DNA of 64,000 nucleotides. Source: Colletotrichum lupini (lineage: Eukaryota > Ascomycota > Sordariomycetes > Glomerellales > Glomerellaceae). Location of the stretch: contig NC_064677.1 of NCBI RefSeq assembly GCF_023278565.1, positions 4,960,001 through 5,024,000 of the forward strand. The letters run 5' to 3'. The position numbers were made by a program, and so were the translations under genes. Positions 54,953-64,000 of the stretch are shown in pieces (position 1 is the stretch's first letter; every line of letters begins with the position of its first letter). The notes under the pieces were generated by a model. The model saw only the letters and a list, made by a program, of their open reading frames with translations. It searched no databases and had not been told where the DNA came from.

Positions 54953-55171
54953 ATGACAGACCTGGCTGGAACACCAGACGACTTCTCACCCCCAATCGCC
55001 ATTCCCAATCCAGCTCGGGCTTCTACGCTTATGACCACACCCACGCCCCTGGATCGAGGATTTCTCTGTTTCTCTGCCCACTCATCTTCCCTCACACCCT
55101 CACCCCCTTCTTGTCCTCACACCTCCTCGTCTGTGTGTTTCCCCAAAGCAAGGAGCCTCGCGCGCTCCTGA
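54953..55171 (+). other. 72-codon upstream ORF, Ser/Pro/Thr-rich
   Basis: Begins MTDLAGTPDDF and ends at TGA, about 1.9 kb before the main start. No domain. It could be a uORF or a chance frame in CT-rich sequence. Confidence 0.3.
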
Positions 55172-55230
55172 TACCTACTTGATCCACGCCGGCAAGAGAG
55201 GCTGCTGTCTTCAGTCTGGCTCATCCATCA

Positions 55231-55239
55231 ATGAAGTAG
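55231..55239 (+). other. Minimal upstream ORF (Met-Lys-stop)
   Basis: ATG AAG TAG in the presumed leader. Confidence 0.4.
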
Positions 55240-55466
55240 GTATTAACTTTTAATCTCCAGAGAGGAGAGAGCGAGGGAGCCAGCCAGCGGCTACCTTTGA
55301 GCACCCGCACCCCCTTCTTCAGGAGCCCCAAGCTCACCCGTCCCGGCAGCCTGCTTGTGTTCCTTGGACCTTTAACGCCCAGACCTCGTTGTCCCAAGCC
55401 CCAGGAGGGGCAGTCAAAAGACGCCACTGTTGCCCTTCTCCCAGGCAGGGTAAGACCCTACAGTAC

Positions 55467-55532
55467 ATGCTCGGGGTACCTCAACTATCTCACTGCCTTA
55501 CAGACAAACCAAGTGAGCGAGCGAGCGAGTGA
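55467..55532 (+). other. 21-residue upstream ORF, last ATG before the main start
   Basis: Begins MLGVPQL and ends at TGA. After it no ATG occurs until 57081. Confidence 0.4.
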
Positions 55533-57080
55533 CTACTGCTCTCCTCTTCTGCATCTTAACTCTTCTTCCGGCTGGGACTTGACGAAAGTCGGGCGGGTAC
55601 GGACTGGCACAGAGACAACAGAGAGAAGACAGAGACAGGCTCTCAGGAGAGACACTGGAAGCACGAGTTTCTGTCACATCTCCCATCCTGCTTCTTTCTC
55701 TCACACTCACACACTATCTCGAGACCGACCGTCTCTACTCCCTTTTGGCTCATCAGACATTCCAACAGAGTCACTCTTGTTGCAACTAGCAGCATAGCAG
55801 AGCAAAGAGGAGCAGCAGACCAGACAGGACAGGACAGGACGGGGACGGTTCAACCTGAGCATCCATCTGTCCATTCTCGCCGTGTTGTAGGGCAGGCGCT
55901 ACTCCGTACTTCATAGACCATCTCTTCTCCTGGATTGTCAGACACACAACCCACCCCCTGTACTTGGAGCTGAGGCGCCCAGGGTCCTCCGGTAGCATTT
56001 GGTGTTGGACTTTACCCATTCACAAGCCCCCTTCAGCCCTCCCGAGCTAGAGGGCTGGCTGGCCTTGACCTAAGCGCACCTGGTCTAGTGTCCCAAGTCC
56101 AAGTCCCGCACCATCAACGAGCTACATATATTCGACAGCCGCCTCTCCACACTGGCAAGGTAGACGGGACTGGACTGGCAACTAAGGCGATCGACGCACG
56201 ATAACTCCTTTCGACATCTCGCTCGAAGGATAGCTTAAAACCTGCACACAAAGCCTCCTTTCGACCCCGTCCGCCGGGCCTGCCATCTATTTACTCCGAA
56301 CCCAATCCACCTTTTCCATCAAGCCTTACTCCCAGGGCAGCGTTCCTCTCCTCATCTCAGGGCCCGACAATCCGTACAATACTTGTATACCTGACACTAC
56401 CTTTCCTGGTTACCTACCTATCCACCTTACCTACCTACCTTGGCTACCTGAGCCGTCCTTCTCACTCTCGTCAGCTTTGTCTAGTCTTGTCTTGTCTTGC
56501 CTTCTTCTCTCATTCCTGCCCCCAAGCCCAAGGTCACGACATTCCATCACCCACCAAATTCAGACACCTGATTGCGCCGTGTTGGACTGTCACCGGTCAT
56601 CATCGTTGTCGAATCCAGTAGCGGCGGAAGCCTCTCATCTGTGGCATTCCTAAACACCGCGTTGAAGTTCCAGCTTTTTTCAGCTCCGACGCCGCATCCC
56701 TAGAACGGGACCCGCCAACAGCAGCTGTTTCCGAGCTGTCTTGAGAAGGACAGAAAGAGAGAGAGAGAAGAGAAAAAGAGACCCGGGTGCCTTACTTTGC
56801 TTGACATCCGCCGCGCCCCATTACCGTCAAGGTTGGTAGCTCAGTCACGTCACTTCAGACTCTGTGCTCCCGCTTCTCCTGCTCCTGCCGCTCCTGCTCC
56901 ACCAATCTTCCGGTCAGGCACAAGTACCGACAGGTCCAGTGTGCCTGCTGGATTAGTCCGCCCGGCAGCAACTATCCAAAAACAACCAGTCAAAAAAGCA
57001 AGAGCTCGCCCGTGGCAGGAAAGAACGAGGAGGATTCGAAAAATCACCAAACCCTCAAACACCGCGACCCCCTACCCAAA

Positions 57081-58493
57081 ATGGCAATGGAGACTTCTTC
57101 GAGCTTCACGGCTCGAAGACAAGCAACACAGGCTTTGCCCCCATTCCATCTTCCGTCGACAAACCAAGATATACCGAGTATGAGTAGACATTCTCATCAG
57201 TACCCTTTCAGTTTTCACAATCAGCCTCTGCAGTCGCCATCATCGTGGCAAGCCCCCGCGATGGCTACGCCATCGGCTCCCTCCTCCTCCTCCGCTGCCT
57301 CAAATACTCAACATTCTCCTGTAACCGCCAGCTCTGGTCTAACATCGCCTTCAGGAGTGCCAGGTGAAGGGCTTAGCCCGCTCTCTTCAGGTGTCAACAC
57401 CACGAGTTCCCAGAGCTCCTACTATCCTGGAGGTAACGGTCACGGATCATGGCCCACGCCCTCGAGTTCCTACCAGCTCAGCTCTGGGACGCCCCAGGGG
57501 CTCGTTCAGACCTCTCAGTATGCCTCCCGCGGGAGCACCTACGATCAGCAATCTCCAATGTCCTACTCTCGCACTTCGCAATCACCCGCAACTGGCGAGG
57601 GTCTTCCTCCACCGCCCTATGGGCAAACGCACCAGTCCTTCCAGGCTTATTCTCATGGAGGAGCGGGATCTACACCAGTCAATTTGCCATCTCAGGGCCC
57701 ACCAACACCTCAGGGTGGTATTCTTGGATCTCACGGTGCTGTCTCGGCGCAACCTCCAACGCCTGGCGGTCTACACTCCCATCTTGATTCCTACACCCAG
57801 TCACGACCACCAGCGACACCCGGCTACTACTCCACATCATCGGCCCCCCAGCAATCGTTCAACAACTACCAACAATCCCACACATCGCCCACCGCTCCTT
57901 CTCCGACGACTTCGGCGGGTCCAGGGAGAGGACTTGCTGCGCTCCAGCACCCTTCCGCGATGGCACCCCCTGGCTCGTACCGCTACCCCGGTTATCATGT
58001 TCCATCGATGGGAGGACCGATCATGTCCAACCTTACTTCCCCTGGGCACCAGATGTCACTCGTGACTGGTATGGGTGTCCCCAGCGGTTATGGAGCACAC
58101 CATCTTGCACCGTCAATGTACGGCCACACCCACGGAGGGCAGCCCAACCCGCAGGCCGAACGGCCGTTCAAGTGTGATCAGTGCCCACAGTCATTCAACC
58201 GAAACCACGACCTGAAGAGACATAAGAGAATTCATCTTGCAGTCAAGCCCTTCCCTTGCAACTTCTGCGATAAGAGTTTCTCTCGCAAGGACGCGTTGAA
58301 GGTCGGTTCCTAACACCCCGAGACAGTTGCACGGCAGATCTTTTAGGAGATGAACAATAGCTGACGAACATCACAGAGGCACCGACTAGTCAAGGGTTGT
58401 GGTTCAAAGGAGGGTGATGGCCAGAACGAGAACGGACGACGCTCCTCGCAAGATCACTCTGACGACGGAACTCCTCCACTCAAGCGGGAGTAG
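57081..58493 (+). CDS. Two-finger zinc-finger transcription factor
   Basis: Exons 57081-58301 and 58377-58493 give 445 aa. Residues 1 to about 365 are low-complexity Ser/Pro/Gln/Tyr-rich, typical of an activation or repression region. Finger 1 is classical C2H2 (CDQCPQSF...HDLKRHKRIH, C-x2-C-x12-H-x3-H). Finger 2 is C2HC (CNFCDKSF...DALKRHRLVKGC, C-x2-C-x12-H-x5-C). The tail is short and acidic-basic, ending PLKRE. The NRNHDLKRHKRIHLAVKPFPC linker marks a conserved ascomycete regulator family, but I do not recognise the exact orthologue and give no symbol. The start at 57081 has context CAAAATGG and is the first ATG after 1.6 kb. The intron cuts finger 2 between zinc ligands; its donor is GTCGGT, with branch CTGAC and acceptor CACAG. 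A nuclear DNA-binding role is inferred from the fingers. Confidence 0.88.
58302..58376 (+). other. Intron splitting the second zinc finger
   Basis: 75 nt, phase 0, between the Cys pair and the His/Cys pair of finger 2. If retained, translation continues for three codons (Val-Gly-Ser) and stops, so finger 2 would be lost. Confidence 0.85.
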
Positions 58494-60076
58494 ATGGTTA
58501 CAGATTGCCGCTCACGACCTTCAATATTCGACTCGCCTCATCGAATATACGGCTAAGATCATCTGCGGTCTCTTGGACATCCCGAGGGTGGTCATCGTCA
58601 ACTTAGGTAGCCAGGCGTCAACGTGGCTTACGACCGCGATGACAATACCTCTGCACATGAAACCGCCAAAACCACAACATGGGGGATCCACGGACGTAAC
58701 GAAAATTCGAAAGACACGGTTGGCATTCGAGGAAGAATGCCTAGCAACAGACGCTTCGGAGAAAACCTTTCTTGAAAACTTATTTTTAATTCGATCACCG
58801 GCCGTACATCGTATCATTTCTTTTCTACACGCACGGTTATACACGAAAACCCCGGCGTTATACTGACACCACGGAACATTAATGGAAAGAGACTACCAGG
58901 GTCATAGAGGGGGCCAGTTGGGACTGTGGTCACTTTCGTTCCCAAAGCTTTCTTTCGCTACATGCTTTTTCGGGAAAATCACTCGTGGGCACGAGGACCA
59001 GTTGGACAGGACACACGGGGTCGGGTTTGTTTTTACGGCGAATGGTTGCGGCATCGTCCTCGCTACACACGGATGCGGGATAGGGCGATGCCAAATTGGG
59101 TACGGCTCCACGGAACACCTATATATCGGGAAAATGGAAACTGGCGCAGGCACTCACGAATCGGATGGGTCACGATGACGGAGGATGGCCTAAAACGACA
59201 GTCAAGGTTGAGTCATTGATTCTGTCAAAGTTTGGACGGGCATCTGGAACGGTCGGGTTTTGTACGCAAGAGGTCGCAGGTTATCAAGGTGGTATAGTGG
59301 AGTTGGGCATCAGGGACTGCTTTGGGAGATACCAAGATTATCAAAGAGACAGGTGACTGTACATTATTACAAACGCAAGAGAGCGTTCCCTGGGTAATCG
59401 ACCCGATATGAAAATTTCGAGAGAAATGAGTAATGCTCTACACATATGTCGAAGTCTCGCGAACGGTAATGGGCCCGTTGCTTCACAGAGTGTCATAACG
59501 GTACTCCAGAGCTACGAGAGAAGCACAATAATGACAATTGATTGGCATGTGAAGGACAATGAATCTTCGCCCCTATTCTCGAAGATCTAAGCTCGATCGA
59601 TAATATTGACCGCAGTGGTGTTTAGGATGGTTCACGGAGGAACATCCTAGAATAGTAGACATCCGCACAGCATGGCATCTCTACACTCTCGACCGGAGAA
59701 TTCCAGAGACTGAACCGGCAAGAAATCACCATTTGAGACAGAGCTGTATGAACCCATCGAAACAGAAGTCGATAGATGCTCGAAACTGGTCGAATCACTT
59801 TCTCATCCTTTTCCTCCTCCTCATCCGAACCAAAGGCAGATTAGAGCCAGAGCCTAGCGATGATTACGTGCAGAGACTAGCGGATAGGAAAGGATGGCGT
59901 GAACGGAACGGACAAGGCTGGCGGGCAGGGCGTATGGGGGTGTACATTATAGTTTTTGGCTTTTTTTTTGGGGCTGCTTCTCCTTCTCACCTCTCGTTTT
60001 GCTCTTGGGGAGCTTGGGGCTTTGGGCGTAAGGGAACGTGCTGGCGTGCGTGAACGGCCGCATGAGATCAGTGCGA

Positions 60077-60095
60077 GGGGGGGGGGGGGGGGGGG
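60077..60095. repeat. G19 homopolymer tract
   Basis: Nineteen consecutive G, the longest homopolymer in the window. Confidence 0.9.
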
Positions 60096-63000
60096 ATGGG
60101 ATGGCAGGTGTCTGTCTGTCGGTCTTCTCGCTCTCTGCAGGAAAACAAAACAGATGAAAAAAGAGGCGCTGGGCGCCGCCGCCGCGCGCCATACTCAAAA
60201 CATCAGATGGCATTGGGGGGAGGAACATAACACGCAGTAAATCAGACTTGCCCACCCTCCCCCCCCCTTCCATGCTCTTTTGGGCCAAGTTTGCTCTTCG
60301 GGAGTCTCCTCCTTCAAAGGGGATTGAGAAAGATGGGATGCTTCTGACGAAAGAAGGACGTTGCTTGTGTGACCGCGTTGGGGATTCCTTAGTCGATCGC
60401 CGGGGAAGCAAACCACATGTTCGTCAGCCAGCCCTCTGCTTCTGTATTAACCTCGTTCCGGCAAGAGAAAAAAAAAACTGTCCGAGGAGAGGCTGTTAAG
60501 TTGGAACGGATAGAAGGGGAAACACGGTGCGGTTGTGATACGAGCAGCCTCTGCAACTTTTTTCTTCCTTTCGTATGTCATGTCGCACATGAGCCGCCCA
60601 CCGTATTCCAAGACTGCAGTCACGAAGCTTAAGTCAGTATCTTGATAACAGTGGGTATAGGTGTACAGTGATCAGAGCGTCGTAGACGATGATCATTTCA
60701 CCGACCCGATGAGCGGAGTGTCCGTGAGAGTTCGCTACGCGTTATCCCGCTGCTGGATAGCACGCTGGGGATTCGTCAAAGATACGCGAAGTTGATCAAG
60801 AAGCGATATGCGATCAATACGGAAGAGTCTAGACTCCCTTGCATGTCGGTTATCTGCGGAGAGTGTGCAGCTTGATGGGCTCGGCCCCATCGCGCAAACG
60901 AAGATTCAATGTACCAGAGAGGTCGCCCCAGTCCGGAGCTGGTAAGGTCTTCGTCTGGTCATACACAGCCGTGATGGCCAGTTCGAAATGCTCCGGTCTG
61001 ATGGAGAACAAAGCCAAGCCAGCGGGGGGGAGGATAGAGTAGCGGGGCAAGTGAAAGCGATCCGGCTGCGGAGCTGAATCGAGAACCTGACGTGAGCTGA
61101 GACACACACACGCGAGAGGGTGGAATGAGAAGGGGGGGGAGAGGGAAAAGCTAGAGTAAGGTAGGTGGTAGGGCGGAGACCAACCCATGGACAAGCATTC
61201 CTGTCACTCCCACGCGATGGGCTGGCGAAGGTGTGCGAGGCGCCTCCTCCCGGGGAACCTCTAGCCCTTCCCCTTTTCCCCCTTTCTCTCAGAGCCGGCG
61301 GCACCACTAGTGTATGGGTCTGAGAAGCCATGCCATTTTGAGCGTGCGGATTCGACAAGAGTCGGTCCTCGAGCTGCAGCTGGGTAACACACCTGAGAGC
61401 ACTGGTTACCCTCATGGAGTGCACAGATTGTTTGACAATGCCTGGCATCAACGCTACTGAAGATAGACCATCAATTCATTTGACGCTTTGGAGAGGGTGG
61501 GAAACACCCCTCAACGGAAACTGTTGGATCGGAAGTGGCAAGGACTCTCGCCGACCAACCGCATTGACTCTTTCTACCTTGTCTTGTCGTACTCACCAAG
61601 AAACGTGAGGGTGGGTGTACGGGATGACATAGGCATCATCTTGCCCAGCTTCCAGTGATCTGACCATATGACTGGCCCAGCTTGTTATCCCATATGTGCG
61701 TTTTCCTTGGCAATTGAGTCACTTGCTTCATTGCACCAAAGACGCAAGCATCATTCAGCCGTAGATAATTTCTCCACTCGGATAGAGATAGAGGGGAAGA
61801 GAATCGGTAAGTCAAAGCCGTTCAGCATGTCGGTAGGATGGCGCACGTTGATGGCTCAAGTTCTTCGTGCTTTCTTCTATCGTTCTTTCGCCCATCAATG
61901 TAGAAGAATAAAAGGCTTGTCTTCGTCGGCTGCAACGAAATTCGACAGAGTGGGATGAACCAGGGCGTTGTCAGCCTTCTTGGTAAAGAGGGCATGTCTA
62001 GCCGCGCCACGTAAGCAATGCTCATGTGGTAGGATGTAAATAGGAGGAGGTATCAGCGGGCTGAGGTGTAATCTCGTTTCCAATGGTCCCAAGATGGTTG
62101 TTCTTTTGAATGCTCCTGTGCAGATCAGCGCCCGAGCAGGAAGCCTCAAGGCTGGTCCTCCGGTTCCTCTTCGAGCCTAGCGGCAGCCTCGAAGCGGCAG
62201 CGGCTGAACGTCTGGACGCAAACTAACGAATCCCACGACGACAATCTTACATACCGGTTTGCAGACACAATATGTCGCTTTCCTAATCTTGTCAATGGTT
62301 GGTCAGAAGAAGTTGATCTGGGGTCATTGGAATGATGAGAAAATATCGTTGTGGAGTCTTTTAAACGAGGGTTCGGGGTGAAAAGGTTGTGCAATAAGTC
62401 TTAATCTGACACCTCGAGATCGTTTGATGTTGACGTCCCTACCATAAGTGGCATCCATCGTAAAGGCGGAAGGCGACATCTACTGTGCCTCTGGTCTGGA
62501 ATTCGACTCTTGTACTATGGATTGACTTGTAGGTTGATCATGCGAAAAACTATACTGAGATAAAGACCCATATACCTGGGCTCGTGCTGATTCGCGGAAG
62601 AGAACGCAGTTGCTGCAAGAACGTTGCCGTTAATGTTACGCGACATTGAGTACATATGTATCATTGCCAGGCCCCTGGATCCAAAAGTAGGATAAATGCT
62701 CGGCGTCTATGCTGCGCAGACAACAGACACAGTGTCGAAGTAGCCTCACTGATCAAAGCTTGCGCCGGTGCTTTTGCCGTCGGCAATGGTCAAGGTCGTC
62801 TAGAATCTTGTACTAGATGGTCGAGCTCCGTGCGAACTCATGCGACCGAAGGCAACCATGCTCAAGCAGGTGAGCCAGACACAACATGAGCTATATTTGT
62901 TCTTCGGTTCAAATATCTCGAATTGCTGCAGGCGCAGGTAGATTAGCGGTTGCCATTGCTGGACGTTTCTGACGTCACCTGTTTTTGCTAAACGTTTCCA

Positions 63001-63690
63001 CGGTGAAGCGTGATTACGAGTGTAGAATGCCGTGGGTCAGAGGTCAGCTCCTGATTGCTAGATTGCGATTGATAACAAGGCAGACGCGTACTTTGGATGA
63101 GTTAGCAAGGGCGTTCGTTGCAAGTCGTCGAATTAGGCTCGGCAAGATGCGAAGTCGCCCCTTGATCCCGGTCCGGCCCCGCGATTTGGGTTGGATGCAG
63201 CTTAGGGAATGCCCTGTGTTCTGTCCCGGACCAACCTTGCCATCAACCATTCAATTCCCGTGGATGGTTCTGCGGCTTGTTGCAGATCATTTCCCCTTGG
63301 CCAGGGGCAGATAGCCACGGAAGCGCCCAACCGAAGCATACCAGCCAGTCCGCATGTCGGCCAGGCCTCGAAATCAACTTAGGCCGTAAACTTGGCGAGA
63401 CATATCTCAGCGTTTGCTGGAATCGTCAGACGCTCACGGGCAGCTGCATGCTATCGGGGGACATGAACGCATATCCTCGAAGGAGAAATAGGCGCAATTC
63501 AAAGTAATCAATGCTGGCGAGCGAAAACCATGGCAAGACTTCAACTAATCTCAGTGTCGCTAGGGTTGCATCAGACTCGGGTCACTGATCACCGGTGATC
63601 CCTGCCTGTGAAGTTGCGGTCTCCACGCGTCCCCGCAGTTCTCATGTTCGGGCAAGCGTTCAAAGAATCAAGGATAGAACTGAGCGAAGC

Positions 63691-63706
63691 CTCTCTCTCT
63701 CTCTCT
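63691..63706. repeat. (CT)8 dinucleotide repeat
   Basis: Perfect CT run of 16 bases near the right edge. Confidence 0.85.
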
Positions 63707-64000
63707 CCGCGATTCTGTCTCCGGGGAGTACAGGCTGGTATTCAGGGCTTGCTCGAAAACTAGCCTGGACCCAAGCGCTCGAAATCAAGCGTGTGCGATT
63801 TCTTCTATCATCATCCGAGACTCGGGCTGCGACCATGCCGACATCATCAAATAGACAAGACTTGAGGCGTAAGCAATTGCTCTTGCGCTGGTAGCAAGTC
63901 AGCTGGACAGAGTGTCTGTATATATCAGAAGCTTCCTTGGTCCAGGGAAAGTAATCTCTGTGGTAAAGTCGAAGCTTCATGAACGTGCTAATTGCCACCA

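Larger units (their letters stand above)
54540..57080 (+). other. Probable long 5' leader of the zinc-finger gene
   Basis: Pyrimidine-rich on the plus strand with only five ATGs in 2.5 kb (54938, 54953, 55030, 55231, 55467) and none at all in the final 1611 nt. The minus strand has close to 30 ATGs over those 1611 nt. Such strand asymmetry fits a transcribed and scanned leader. Introns in the leader are possible (for example a GTAAGA word at 55451) but I cannot prove any. Confidence 0.55.
58494..64000. other. Gene-free region to the right edge
   Basis: Includes the zinc-finger gene 3' UTR. A 155-codon frame at 58399-58866 starts at GTG and is the wrong frame of exon 2 running into the UTR. 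A G19 tract lies at 60077-60095 and (CT)8 at 63691-63706. I see no other gene, tRNA or transposon. Confidence 0.6.

Noticed and set aside
57012..57080. 23-codon N-terminal extension of the zinc-finger protein
   Set aside because: The extension begins at GTG; the ATG at 57081 has strong context and starts the protein-like sequence.
58399..58866. 155-codon frame after the zinc-finger gene
   Set aside because: Wrong frame of exon 2 continuing into 3' UTR; starts at GTG.

Overview
The window is nuclear DNA of a filamentous ascomycete, most likely a Sordariomycete. The genes have short introns (mostly 49-86 nt) with GT...AG ends and CTAAC/CTGAC-like branch points. The protein families are typical of moulds: the AreA/NIT2 nitrogen regulator with its C-terminal [13 protein letters not shown] tail, a TeaA kelch/coiled-coil protein, a Gin4/Hsl1-type kinase, and a peroxisomal malate synthase of 542 residues ending in SKL. 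I cannot fix the genus from sequence alone. No tRNA, rRNA, CRISPR array or prokaryotic operon was seen.

Layout. Positions 1-4553 (+) hold a 5'-truncated teaA/tea1 cell-end marker gene. 4554-8630 is a gene-free convergent spacer. 8631-12003 (-) is areA, followed upstream by a 788-nt leader with no ATG on the areA strand. About 13.7-14.3 kb carries simple repeats and a decayed transposon-like fragment. 14.3-26.7 kb is gene-poor. 26761-30339 (-) is smc5, divergent across a 1.5-kb promoter region from a septin-associated/Nim1-type kinase gene at 31858-35750 (+). 38139-40200 (+) is malate synthase. 40.2-54.5 kb is again gene-poor. 57081-58493 (+) is a two-finger zinc-finger regulator behind an apparent leader of about 2.4 kb, whose last 1.6 kb has no ATG. 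58.5-64 kb shows no gene.

All six gene models join in frame and end at stop codons (coding lengths divisible by three). They are housekeeping or regulatory genes: polarity (TeaA), cell cycle and septins (kinase), genome maintenance (Smc5), nitrogen control (AreA), C2 and fatty-acid carbon use (malate synthase), and one transcription factor. They do not form a metabolic cluster, and I see no defence, secondary-metabolite or effector system. The most interesting signals are in untranslated sequence: strand-specific ATG deserts upstream of the regulators, tiny upstream ORFs, an intron that cuts through a zinc finger, and an in-frame 60-nt intron.
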